In this document: one piece after another, positions 8,225 through 16,204 of the stretch
Numbering within the stretch: position 1 is the first letter of the stretch
Layout: every line of letters starts with the position of its first letter
Assembly (NCBI GenBank): GCA_910578245.1
Contig: CAJTPC010000004.1
Span: forward strand, 12,936-76,935
Direction of reading: 5' to 3'
DNA: 64,000 nucleotides
Source of the DNA: an uncultured Christensenella sp.
Lineage (GTDB): Bacteria; Bacillota; Clostridia; Christensenellales; UBA3700
Program-made: the position numbers and the translations under genes
Notes under the pieces: model-generated
The model's input: the letters and a program-made list of their open reading frames with translations, nothing else
Told to the model about the DNA's origin: nothing
Database searches by the model: none

Positions 8225-8968
8225 TTATTTGAAAAACTCGATGTAATTCAATGAGGAATTGAGCAGACTGTCTACTCTCTCTTCAATTTGTTCTGACGTG
8301 TAGTCTTTTACATATTCCGCGTCAACAGTTACTGTAATTTTAAGACGGGCGTATTTCTTTATTAATCCCGACTTGCCCACTTGTGCTTTTATCTCATATG
8401 ACTTGCCGATACCTTTGTAATACGTCGTCAAATCTTTGTCCAATATCGCATATTGAACGTCGCCAAAACTTTGGTCATACTTATGTTTTTTATTTACGCC
8501 AGGCGCGCCGACTACGCTTACTCTAATTGGTATTTCGTCCGCAACGTCGCATATCAATTCGTATCTGTATAAATCAATATTTTTTACGCGCGTGTTAAAA
8601 TCTACGTTTTTCAGCTCCTCTTTCATAAAGACGTTAGACCCGATTTTATTTCTATCGTACTCCAAAACCACGTCGCCTAAATATTTATCTCCATAAATAT
8701 AATTATCTGAATTGCTATCATAATAGCCATTGGTATATATAGGTTCAATCTCCAAATTATTGTCAATTAAGAAATCTTGCGACAAATAAAACACATCGTC
8801 AGCCATAACAGTCTTTAGTTTATCATATTCTATTACCATATCGCCATTAGTATTGGCGATTTCAACGCATAAGTATACGTACATAATAATTATAAGAGCT
8901 AGTGCAAAAACCGCTATCAATGCCAAACCAACTTTTAATCCTGTTGTTCCTCTTTTAGTTTTTTCCAT
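8225..8968 (-). CDS. Membrane-anchored protein of unknown function, paralogue of its upstream neighbour
   Basis: 247 residues. Short basic N-terminus, one transmembrane helix at about 12-36, then a soluble extracellular domain. It shares a visible motif with the upstream protein: here LKTVMADDVFYLSQDF and LIDNNLEIEP, there LPNVMGDSGVYVSKNF and FTENGLEIPQ. Both also have a strand-rich middle and a helical C-terminus built on S/T-E-E repeats ending near Y-I/R-N/E. The ATG at 8968 follows AGGAGG; an in-frame start 33 bases earlier has no such site. The family is not recognised. The pair is probably one operon, 10 bases apart. Confidence 0.7.
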   Translation of the reverse strand: MEKTKRGTTGLKVGLALIAVFALALIIIMYVYLCVEIANTNGDMVIEYDKLKTVMADDVFYLSQDFLIDNNLEIEPIYTNGYYDSNSDNYIYGDKYLGDVVLEYDRNKIGSNVFMKEELKNVDFNTRVKNIDLYRYELICDVADEIPIRVSVVGAPGVNKKHKYDQSFGDVQYAILDKDLTTYYKGIGKSYEIKAQVGKSGLIKKYARLKITVTVDAEYVKDYTSEQIEERVDSLLNSSLNYIEFFK

Positions 8969-8978
8969 AGCTACCCTC

Positions 8979-9653
8979 CTATATATTTCTATAGACGACA
9001 TTGTCTAGCATGGAATAAAATAATTTATCACTATATTCCTTGTATTCTTCTGACGAAATGTCCTTGTTATGCTCAATTTTAACGTCCATTGTCAATTGAC
9101 ATTTTTTTGAAGTATTTTCATTACGGTTGAAGTTGACGCTATAAACAAAATGTGTAATCATAACTTGGCTATCCTCTTTACTTATAGTACTACCCATCGC
9201 CAAACCGTAAGTATGGCCGTTGTGCTTTTGTATATTTTGAAGATCCTCTATATTTTTTAGATTAAATGAAAACCAAAGACTAATTTCCTCTTGTTCGCTG
9301 TTTTTCTGACTATTGGTCCCAAAACCATATTCGAGTTCTTTTACCCGACCGTCATAAATTGCATTTTTGTCTTTGATATAAACGCTGTTTTTTGTGCTAC
9401 GGGAAACATGGTAAAAGGTAACCCATTGAGGAATTTCTAGACCGTTTTCTGTAAAAAAGTTCTTTGATACGTATACTCCGGAATCTCCCATAACATTTGG
9501 CAAATTGTCATATGTAGGAGTTAATTCTGTAGGATTATAGATTCCATCTTTGAATATTAGAAGCATTGAGAGCATAATTACTGAACTCAATATCAGTATT
9601 GCGCATATTATGCCTACGACCACTTTTGAAGTAATAGGTTTATGTTTAGTCAT
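8979..9653 (-). CDS. Membrane-anchored protein of unknown function, first of a paralogous pair
   Basis: 224 residues: cytoplasmic MTKHKPITSK, one transmembrane helix at about 11-34, then an extracellular domain with the shared motif at about 48-75. The ribosome site AAAGGGG is 7 bases before the ATG. It has no Cys lipobox, so it is an uncleaved anchor rather than a lipoprotein. Its relationship to the following gene suggests a tandem duplication followed by strong divergence. No catalytic motif was seen, and no function is assigned. Confidence 0.7.
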   Translation of the reverse strand: MTKHKPITSKVVVGIICAILILSSVIMLSMLLIFKDGIYNPTELTPTYDNLPNVMGDSGVYVSKNFFTENGLEIPQWVTFYHVSRSTKNSVYIKDKNAIYDGRVKELEYGFGTNSQKNSEQEEISLWFSFNLKNIEDLQNIQKHNGHTYGLAMGSTISKEDSQVMITHFVYSVNFNRNENTSKKCQLTMDVKIEHNKDISSEEYKEYSDKLFYSMLDNVVYRNI

Positions 9654-9701
9654 ATTAATACCCCTTTTAATTTATAATACCATAATATTAATTATTTGGA
9701 A

Positions 9702-9741
9702 AGCCTATCTATAAAATATATTAAACTTTAATAGATAGGCT
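9702..9741. terminator. 11-bp inverted repeat between membrane protein and C39-like genes
   Basis: AGCCTATCTAT (9702-9712) and ATAGATAGGCT (9731-9741) can pair over an 18-base AT-rich loop. It is downstream of the C39-like gene on the minus strand. The T run there is short; on the plus strand it is better (TATTTTTC). It could be a terminator or a binding site. Confidence 0.5.
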
Positions 9742-9769
9742 ATTTTTCATCACATACATATACAATAAA

Positions 9770-11224
9770 TCAATATGATAGATGCACATTACCTATTGCA
9801 TAAAATTTGTTTACAAATAATTTAGCGCATTCCGCACTTATTTTTACCTTATTACCATTGTTATCTAGCATATATTGACCATAATCGTCTCTTTTATAGC
9901 AATCGGCATGCCAACCTGCATGACAAATAAATTCGTCAATAACGCCGACAGAATTAGTCGTATAACCATATGCTATGAGATTGTGTCTACTTACATCTAG
10001 TTTATATCCGTCAATATCATATCCTGTTCCTGCTCCAGTATTCAATATTGAAGGATGTCCGTCGTCTATAGCAGCTTTAATATTAGTATAACTTGTAAAA
10101 TGCGTAGACGTTGCGTCAACGTCATTTTCTTTGAAATATTTGTCAAATGCGGCATCAATATTAACATAAGTAGCAGCTCCATCTAATGCATCGAACGGTG
10201 AATGTAGAATGCTTATATATGGATACAATTCTTTCATAATTTGTTCTGCAGGCGAATACATTGGACTTATCATATCAAGTAAAACTGTATCTTCAAGTTC
10301 CTCAAAATCAATTGGATATAGCAATTCTTCATTCAAATCAGTTCTATAATAGTATTGTAGCAACATTACCATAGCAACTAATGAACAAGCATTATATACG
10401 TTTTGCGGATAAAATAAATCATATCCCAAATCATATCCATGCTGTCCTAATTTGTCACCTATATTTCTATAATATATTCTTTCATAATCTTTAGAAGTAA
10501 AATCTCCAACAGTATATAATTTTCCCCAATATTTGCTTCGTGTTATATCATTTAACCCATATTTTATTTGATAATCAATATTAATTTCTTGCGCAAAATA
10601 ATTGTATAAATGATTTTCATCACCGTATAAAAGCTTAATAAGACTTGCAATATTCTTTCCTAATTTAGTTATTCTGCCCCTATTATCAGCGTCTAAAGAC
10701 ATCGGAGTCGCTAACGCTTCTAAATAATCTTGATAATCCAATTCTCTCAATTCTCTCATTCTTGACTGCATTTGAGTTATTCTAGATTGGCTAACAACTT
10801 CATTTGTAAGCAAATTCTTATAAGCGCCGTCTGCATAAATATAATATTCTTCGTAACCGCCATAATACTTTAGTCCTCTGTTTTTACCAAAATATGCAGA
10901 ATTACCTTCTCCTCTTTCCAAAACAGATCCGGTTTCGCGAATAACTAACATATAATAATCATCAAATTCATAAAGTCCATACAATGGCTCTTCATTAAAA
11001 TCATAGACTTCTTCTATTCTTATCAATCTTGGCAGTTCCTCATCTTCCAATTTATATTGAAGATTTGTGAGCGCAAAATCAATTTCTTCTTCAGAAAAAT
11101 TCTCGCTTTTATAATTAATAAGCGCAAAGTTTATCTCTTCTGCCAACGCGCTCCCTGTCGAGCCAAAGATTGCTACCACAAGAATTATACTTAGCAAAGC
11201 CATTGTTATTAATTTCTTTTTCAT
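9770..11224 (-). CDS. Secreted C39-like putative cysteine peptidase
   Basis: 484 residues from the ATG at 11224, which follows AAGGAGAA. A signal peptide is clear: KKK, hydrophobic core, then GSALAEE. The middle (about 40-200) is tyrosine- and charge-rich without recognised domain. The C-terminal about 230 residues resemble the papain-like C39 fold: a Cys in NVYNACSLVAMVML, then GHPSILNTGAG and a His in SRHNLIAYGY, consistent with a Cys-His pair. This would be a secreted protease or transglutaminase-like enzyme acting on wall or host polymers, by inference. It lies upstream of two membrane-anchored paralogues and is preceded by a repeat-rich promoter region. Confidence 0.65.
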   Translation of the reverse strand: MKKKLITMALLSIILVVAIFGSTGSALAEEINFALINYKSENFSEEEIDFALTNLQYKLEDEELPRLIRIEEVYDFNEEPLYGLYEFDDYYMLVIRETGSVLERGEGNSAYFGKNRGLKYYGGYEEYYIYADGAYKNLLTNEVVSQSRITQMQSRMRELRELDYQDYLEALATPMSLDADNRGRITKLGKNIASLIKLLYGDENHLYNYFAQEINIDYQIKYGLNDITRSKYWGKLYTVGDFTSKDYERIYYRNIGDKLGQHGYDLGYDLFYPQNVYNACSLVAMVMLLQYYYRTDLNEELLYPIDFEELEDTVLLDMISPMYSPAEQIMKELYPYISILHSPFDALDGAATYVNIDAAFDKYFKENDVDATSTHFTSYTNIKAAIDDGHPSILNTGAGTGYDIDGYKLDVSRHNLIAYGYTTNSVGVIDEFICHAGWHADCYKRDDYGQYMLDNNGNKVKISAECAKLFVNKFYAIGNVHLSY

Positions 11225-11320
11225 TTGAATCTTCTCCTTATAATTTAGCAAAAATGCCTGTTTTTTTATTTCATGTTATACCAAACTTTAGTCAATGTCA
11301 ATAGGGAAACCGGCAATTAC

Positions 11321-11372
11321 AGTTGACATGTGTGTCAACTTTTGTTTACATATGTGTCAACTTTTGTTTACA
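11321..11372. promoter_or_regulatory. Palindrome and tandem 20-bp repeat upstream of the C39-like gene
   Basis: AGTTGACA (11321-11328) and TGTCAACT (11333-11340) form a perfect 8-bp palindrome with a 4-base spacer. Overlapping it, a 20-base unit starting TGTGTCAAC and ending GTTTACA occurs at 11331-11350 and exactly again at 11353-11372, a 22-bp period of about two helical turns. On the minus strand each unit contains TTGACA. The arrangement looks like a multi-site operator controlling the C39-like gene, about 100 bases away. Confidence 0.55.
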
Positions 11373-11408
11373 TTTAGAAAAATTTTGCTTAAAATGTAAA
11401 CTTACTGC

Positions 11409-11447
11409 AAAAAAAGATAAAGATAGCGCGCGTCAGCGAGCTATCTT
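11409..11447 (-). terminator. Terminator of the DivIVA-like gene
   Basis: Read on the minus strand, AAGATAGC and GCTATCTT arms (11420-11427 and 11440-11447) form the stem, followed by TATCTTTTTTT. It lies about 25 bases after the stop at 11472. Confidence 0.85.
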
Positions 11448-11471
11448 GCAAATTAGATTTATTAAGAGGGC

Positions 11472-11951
11472 TTAATTACGTTTAAGACAACGGCTTTCGG
11501 AGAAAAAGTCTTGATCGACTTCGTTGACGTAATCGCTGATATTGAGTTCTTTGCTCATAAGTTCAACCAATTCTTCTTCGTAGGCTTTCAATCTTGACAC
11601 TACTCCTTCGCGTTGGTCTTTGTCTACCGACTTTACGTTGGCTTTGCAATAAGATTGCCACTTAGATGAAAAAATCTTAAGGCGTTCGCCCTCTAATGCA
11701 AACTTGACTTTGGAAGAATATTCGATATTCTTTGCCTTGTCAATTGCTTGAGTAAGCGCAACGTTGATATTGTCCTGCTCTTTCTTGAGTTCGTCAACCT
11801 TAGCGCGCATATCTTTATTTTCTCTCGTCAGTCCTTCTATTCTATCTCTCAAAGCCAAAATCGTACTCTCGTATTTATCCGCCTGCATTTTGATATATTC
11901 TTGTACTTGCGCTTTGTCGTATCCTTTACGTACTATAGAAAAATTGCTCAT
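11472..11951 (-). CDS. DivIVA-like coiled-coil protein
   Basis: 159 residues. The N-terminus FSIVRKGYDKAQVQEYIKM matches the DivIVA/GpsB lipid-binding start (F-x-x-x-x-x-GYD-x-x-Q-V-x-x-F/Y-I). A coiled coil follows at about 25-75, then a helical region without further landmarks. DivIVA-type proteins bind curved membrane at poles and septa and recruit division or sporulation factors. It is shorter than the canonical polar scaffold and may have a specialised role. The ribosome site AAGGAG is upstream, and the gene has its own terminator. Confidence 0.8.
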   Translation of the reverse strand: MSNFSIVRKGYDKAQVQEYIKMQADKYESTILALRDRIEGLTRENKDMRAKVDELKKEQDNINVALTQAIDKAKNIEYSSKVKFALEGERLKIFSSKWQSYCKANVKSVDKDQREGVVSRLKAYEEELVELMSKELNISDYVNEVDQDFFSESRCLKRN

Positions 11952-11992
11952 TTACAGCTCCTTTTGATTTTTTTATGAAATAATTATAAAAC

Positions 11993-12031
11993 AAAAATGA
12001 GTCATCGGCATTGCCAATAACTCATTTTTTT
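11993..12031 (-). terminator. Terminator of pncB
   Basis: AAAAATGAGT (11993-12002) and ACTCATTTTTT (12020-12030) form the outer stem and TCGGCA/TTGCCA-type pairs extend it inside. It is about 30 bases after the pncB stop, and the flanking A and T runs allow use on both strands. Confidence 0.85.
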
Positions 12032-12061
12032 AGCTAAATTTGTCGAAAGGCGTCAAAAGCG

Positions 12062-13489
12062 TCACACTTTCTTATTCTCTTTAATCAAAGATTGCTTGAG
12101 ATCATAGAGCTTTTGCGATAAGTCTACTTTATAGATATGAGGATTGAGCATACGCTTATACTCATTCCAGAACTCGCCGTAACTTTGCTTGTGATATTTG
12201 GCAATATCCATTACAGACGGCAAATCATACACAAGTTTTCCGTCCTTGATTATTTGCTTGCCAAGTTCTTTAGCATAAAAGCCCGTAACTTTCTTTCTCT
12301 TCCAAGCAAAATCGGGGTGGAAAATTTCAAGCTCGTCCAATCCGTCAAAGTTCTCTTCCTTGAGCGCTATTAAATCGGCAATTGCCTTGTTGGTATTTTT
12401 ATCATAAAGTCTGACAACCTTTTTGTATCCCGGATTGGTGATTTTGGCAGGAGTATCGCTCATCTTCATTTTGGGTTGTAATACTCCGTCAATCTCAATA
12501 CCCGCAAGTTTGTAAACTCCGCCAAGACTTGGGCAATCCATACTCGTAATAAGTTTTGTGCCTATACCCCAAGTATCTATACAAGCGTTTTGCATAGCAA
12601 GCGACTGCAAGACGTTCTCGTCAATATCTCCGCTTGCGCAAATCTTTGCATTTGGAAAGCCTGCTTCGTCAAGCATTTTCCTAGCCTCTCTGGAAAGATA
12701 AGCCAAGTCGCCGCTATCCAATCTTATGCCTATAGGTTCATGCCCTTGCTCTCTCAATTCCTTAAACACTGTGATAGCGTTGGGTACGCCGCTGGCAAGA
12801 GTATCGTAGGTATCGCAAAGTAGCATACACTTATCCGGATATATCTTTGCGTAAGCTCTGAACGCGTCAAGTTCCGATGGAAAACTCATTACCCAACTGT
12901 GAGCGTGAGTACCCGATACCGGCACGTCAAACATCTTGCCTGCTAGCACGTTAGAGGTAGATTGACAGCCGGCTATCATTGCGGCTCTTGCTCCGTAGAT
13001 ACCTGCGTCAGGACCTTGAGCGCGACGAAGTCCGAACTCTGCGACCGCTCCGCCCTTTGCGGCATAGACAACCTTTGCCGCCTTGGTCGCAATAAGCGTC
13101 TGGTGATTGAGTATGCAAAGTATAGCAGTTTCTATAAACTGCGCTTCAAACATCTTAGCTCTAACAGTAAGTATAGGTTCTTGCGGAAAAACTACCGTAC
13201 CTTCGGGCACTGCGTAAACGTCGCCGTTGAACTTAAAGTTCTTGAGAAGAGTCAAAAACTCTTCGTCAAAGATGCCAAGCGATCTTAGATATGCAATGTC
13301 ATCGTCATTGAATTTTAGATTGAGTATATAGTCTACGACTTGTTCCAAACCGCAGGCTATAGCGTAATTGTTGCCCACTCCTCTATAAAAAACGTCGAAC
13401 ACTGCAATTTCATCCATCTGCTTGTTTTTGCTGTAACCATACATCATGGTCAATTGATACAAGTCAGTTAATAAAGTTAAATTTCTCAT
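12062..13489 (-). CDS. pncB: Nicotinate phosphoribosyltransferase
   Basis: 475 residues, full length. It starts NLTLLTDLYQLTMMYGY, typical of the family, and carries GTHAHSWVMSFPSE, whose second His is phosphorylated during ATP-coupled catalysis, plus GIRLDSGDLAYLS in the PRPP-binding part. The enzyme makes nicotinate mononucleotide from nicotinate and PRPP in NAD salvage (Preiss-Handler route), which links with NadD encoded at 47-48 kb. AGGAG lies 6 bases before the ATG. It has a strong promoter and an approximately 95-nt leader. Confidence 0.96.
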   Translation of the reverse strand: MRNLTLLTDLYQLTMMYGYSKNKQMDEIAVFDVFYRGVGNNYAIACGLEQVVDYILNLKFNDDDIAYLRSLGIFDEEFLTLLKNFKFNGDVYAVPEGTVVFPQEPILTVRAKMFEAQFIETAILCILNHQTLIATKAAKVVYAAKGGAVAEFGLRRAQGPDAGIYGARAAMIAGCQSTSNVLAGKMFDVPVSGTHAHSWVMSFPSELDAFRAYAKIYPDKCMLLCDTYDTLASGVPNAITVFKELREQGHEPIGIRLDSGDLAYLSREARKMLDEAGFPNAKICASGDIDENVLQSLAMQNACIDTWGIGTKLITSMDCPSLGGVYKLAGIEIDGVLQPKMKMSDTPAKITNPGYKKVVRLYDKNTNKAIADLIALKEENFDGLDELEIFHPDFAWKRKKVTGFYAKELGKQIIKDGKLVYDLPSVMDIAKYHKQSYGEFWNEYKRMLNPHIYKVDLSQKLYDLKQSLIKENKKV

Positions 13490-13583
13490 TCTTGCTCCTA
13501 GTTTTTTATGCCGATTACTCGGTGAGGCTGAACAACCCGTCCATTGCCATAGCGCATATGCCTATCTTTTGCATAAATTATAT
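13490..13583 (-). other. Possibly structured 5' leader of pncB
   Basis: Between the predicted start (about 13583) and the pncB ATG the RNA contains a CCGA-GTAA-TCGG hairpin with a GNRA loop (13514-13525) and a possible GGT...GCC stem before it, closed by ATGG and CAT segments. The G-rich middle and sharp change from the AT-rich surroundings suggest an RNA element. I could not match it to the NAD+, ZTP, THF, c-di-GMP or preQ1 riboswitch patterns I know. Confidence 0.35.
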
Positions 13584-13589
13584 GGCAAA

Positions 13590-13618
13590 ATTATACAACT
13601 TTGCCATATTTTTGTCAA
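13590..13618 (-). promoter_or_regulatory. Sigma-A promoter of pncB
   Basis: On the minus strand TTGACA (13618-13613) and TATAAT (13595-13590) are both perfect and are separated by 17 bases. Confidence 0.9.
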
Positions 13619-13641
13619 TTTAATATCAATTGTTTTATTTT

Positions 13642-14661
13642 TTATTGTTGTAAGTCGTCTTTTTTATTCTCACTGCTATCTTTTGTATATTTGATTTCTT
13701 CAAGCACCGTGAGTTGGCTTACATCGGTATTTTCCGCAGGTTGCTCTTCATTGTCAGTAGTAGTCGCTGATTTTACCAAACTCATATTTCTTGCTTTTTG
13801 GCTACTGCGTTCCAATCTTTTATCGCAAAGGTTCTTGAACCATTTAGTTTCAAAACTTATTTTGCCAAACTGTAGCAGTACTTGCAAGACTATGCACACA
13901 ATAAATACGATATAGCATATCACCTGCACGACTTTGACGTCTGAATTACCGAAAGTAACAGGATCTCCGTCCTTGATAAACTCAAGCGAACCTCTTACCA
14001 AACCGTACCAACCTAGATAGAATATGGAAAAAGTTCCGTTCTTAAGCGGTTTTTTAGGTACAAAATACATCACAAGAGCTATTGCTAAGCCTACTGCATT
14101 GAGCGTACCTTCAAAGAAGAAAGACGCGTAGTGCCACTTACCCGTAGCGTCAATGAATACCGCAAAAGGCAAACGTTGTAGACTTTCATTAGTAACTTCG
14201 ATTCCGTATAGTTCTTGATTGAAGAAATTGCCCCATCTGCCTATTATCTGTCCGAGAAGCACCGCAATTACAACACAATCCGCCACATGCATAAGCGAAT
14301 ATTTTCTGTTGCGTAAACAACAAAAGAATACGCCCAAAGCTCCGCCAAATATGCCGCCGATAATAGTCAGTCCGCCGTTGGAGATATTTATAGCGTCTAC
14401 AAAGCCTTGCCAAGACGAAAGCGAATATTCTCCGCCCAACCTCGGAACAACATAGAATACTCTACAAAATATTACTGCCATAGGAACGACCCAAATAAAC
14501 AGCTCTAATGAAAAATCAAAGTCAATCTGTCTTTTGTAAGCAAGCAAAAGATATAAACAAAAAGCTAGAATAATGCCCAAAGTAATTACGATACCGTACC
14601 AATATATTTCATTGCCAAACAAGGTAAACGCTACTCTGTCTATTGCCAGTAAAGTCTGCAT
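13642..14661 (-). CDS. lgt: Prolipoprotein diacylglyceryl transferase
   Basis: 339 residues with seven predicted membrane helices over about residues 15-270. The Lgt signature IGRWGNFFNQELYG contains the catalytic Arg and Asn, and GWYGLVRGSLEFIKDGD provides the second conserved Arg. It transfers diacylglycerol from phosphatidylglycerol to the lipobox Cys of prelipoproteins. The family's conserved His (usually HGG) is replaced here (LTIIGG), as in several Firmicutes. The last about 75 residues are a charged cytoplasmic tail beyond normal length. AAGGAG is upstream, with a slightly long spacing. It follows galK by 22 bases in the same direction. Confidence 0.95.
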   Translation of the reverse strand: MQTLLAIDRVAFTLFGNEIYWYGIVITLGIILAFCLYLLLAYKRQIDFDFSLELFIWVVPMAVIFCRVFYVVPRLGGEYSLSSWQGFVDAINISNGGLTIIGGIFGGALGVFFCCLRNRKYSLMHVADCVVIAVLLGQIIGRWGNFFNQELYGIEVTNESLQRLPFAVFIDATGKWHYASFFFEGTLNAVGLAIALVMYFVPKKPLKNGTFSIFYLGWYGLVRGSLEFIKDGDPVTFGNSDVKVVQVICYIVFIVCIVLQVLLQFGKISFETKWFKNLCDKRLERSSQKARNMSLVKSATTTDNEEQPAENTDVSQLTVLEEIKYTKDSSENKKDDLQQ

Positions 14662-14683
14662 TCAATATTCTTCTCCTTATATA

Positions 14684-15943
14684 TTAGAATACCTTCGTAG
14701 TACCTTCGTTGCGTACGCCTATGACGAATACGTTTTCCATACCGAATACTCTCTTCATGTTCTCAACGTATGAATCGCACTTAGTTTTGTCAACATATGC
14801 GATAATCGTGCCTGCGAAGCCGCCGCCGTGTACTCTAACTGCCTTTACTCCATCGCATTTCTTACTCAAATTTATGGCTAAAGGTATTCTCTGCTCTAAA
14901 TCTCCGTAGGGATAGCAATTTTGTAACATTTTATATGAACTCTCGCCCGAAGCGTTGATCATATCGCAGAACTTGCGCTCGTTCTTGCTCTTAACCGCAT
15001 TGGCGCAGTTATTGACGCGCTTATTTTCGTCAAAGTAGTGCATAGCGCGAAGTATTGCTCTGCCGGATAGTTTTTTCTGGAGCTGGGGAATAGCGTTGTA
15101 GAAGTCGTTTTCTTTGACGCTTCTGAGTTTCTTTGCTCCAAATGCTTTAGCGACTGCTTCCATTTCCAATCTGATACTTGCGTATTGCTCCGTCAAATCG
15201 CTGTGGTCACCGCCTGTGTTTATCAATACTATATTCAAGCCGTCAAATTTCCAATCAATAGACTTGTACGTCGGTGCCTTAGTGGATTTGAAATCTATAT
15301 AACTTACACCGCCAAATGCTATTGCGCTTTGATCCAAAAGTCCGCACGGCTTGGCAAAATACTCCGTTTCTGCAAAATGCGAAGCCTTAGCCTTGGTAAG
15401 TTTGTCAACATTGCCATTATTGAACATTTGATTGAGTATCTCGCATATCAATACTTCAAAACAAGCAGAGGAAGACACTCCTGCTCCTTTGAAGACGTCG
15501 CTGGTAGTAGTCGCGCTAAAACCTCCTACTTTCAGACCGCACATTTTGAAATATGCCAATACTCCTCTTACAAGGGCAATCGACTTACCTTCCTCGTCCT
15601 TTTTGGAGGAAACGTCATTGAGCGACACTACTATAGGAGAATATCCTATTGACTCAACAATAACCTTGTCGTCCTCGCGCGGAGTAACGCAAGCAAGCGT
15701 ATCAACGGTAATAGAAGCGCATAATACTTTGCCGTTGTTGTGATCGGTATGGTTTCCGCAAACTTCTATTCTTCCGGGGGACGAATAGAATACTCCTCCC
15801 TCGCCGTATTTCTTGCTATGTACGTTGTATAGTTCTTTATATCTACGAGTTTGATACTCAAGTTTGTCCGCTCCGTAAAGTCTTTTGACTATGCTTATAA
15901 ATTCTTCGCTCGTCAATTTCTCAATAGTATTTGCCCCTGCCAT
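14684..15943 (-). CDS. galK: Galactokinase
   Basis: 419 residues of the GHMP kinase family. The sugar-binding signature is SPGRIEVCGNHTDHNNG, and the ATP-binding loop is GAGVSSSACFEV. The third motif appears as VHGGGFAGTIIAY. It phosphorylates galactose at C1 in the Leloir pathway. The start at 15943 is chosen because GGGGGTA lies just upstream; the ATG 12 bases earlier has no ribosome site. The gene is divergent from galT with a shared 261-bp control region carrying overlapping palindromes. Confidence 0.94.
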   Translation of the reverse strand: MAGANTIEKLTSEEFISIVKRLYGADKLEYQTRRYKELYNVHSKKYGEGGVFYSSPGRIEVCGNHTDHNNGKVLCASITVDTLACVTPREDDKVIVESIGYSPIVVSLNDVSSKKDEEGKSIALVRGVLAYFKMCGLKVGGFSATTTSDVFKGAGVSSSACFEVLICEILNQMFNNGNVDKLTKAKASHFAETEYFAKPCGLLDQSAIAFGGVSYIDFKSTKAPTYKSIDWKFDGLNIVLINTGGDHSDLTEQYASIRLEMEAVAKAFGAKKLRSVKENDFYNAIPQLQKKLSGRAILRAMHYFDENKRVNNCANAVKSKNERKFCDMINASGESSYKMLQNCYPYGDLEQRIPLAINLSKKCDGVKAVRVHGGGFAGTIIAYVDKTKCDSYVENMKRVFGMENVFVIGVRNEGTTKVF

Positions 15944-15953
15944 ACTTACCCCC

Positions 15954-15989
15954 ATTCGTATTTATATTAAAGTATACGAATTTATACTT
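15954..15989. promoter_or_regulatory. Overlapping palindromes at the galK start (operator candidate)
   Basis: ATTCGTAT (15954-15961) pairs with ATACGAAT (15974-15981), and AAGTATA (15970-15976) pairs with TATACTT (15983-15989). They lie just downstream of a minus-strand TATACT (complement of 15996-16001) whose start would be about 15988. A repressor bound here would block galK and could affect galT. Confidence 0.5.
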
Positions 15990-16132
15990 AAAAATAGTAT
16001 AACACAGGAATAAAGCTATTGTAAATTGTTTGTAGGTAGATAATAATTTATCGGTTTTTTAATAAAATATTTATTTACGAAAAATTTCGTCTATTATTAT
16101 TAAAATAAAAAAGCTATATTTGTCAGAAGTAT

Positions 16133-16160
16133 TGCAAATTTATTTGAATTGTAATATAAT
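16133..16160 (+). promoter_or_regulatory. Promoter of galT
   Basis: TTGCAA (16133-16138) and TATAAT (16155-16160) with a 16-base spacer, about 40 bases before the galT start. Confidence 0.6.
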
Positions 16161-16204
16161 ATAAAAAAAGATTTTTTAGACTTCAATAACTCTATGAGGT
16201 TTTT

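Noticed and set aside
13490..13583. c-di-GMP-I riboswitch before pncB
   Set aside because: There are GGCAA, GGACG and GCC segments in order, but the conserved P1b hairpin and 3' half of the motif are absent.
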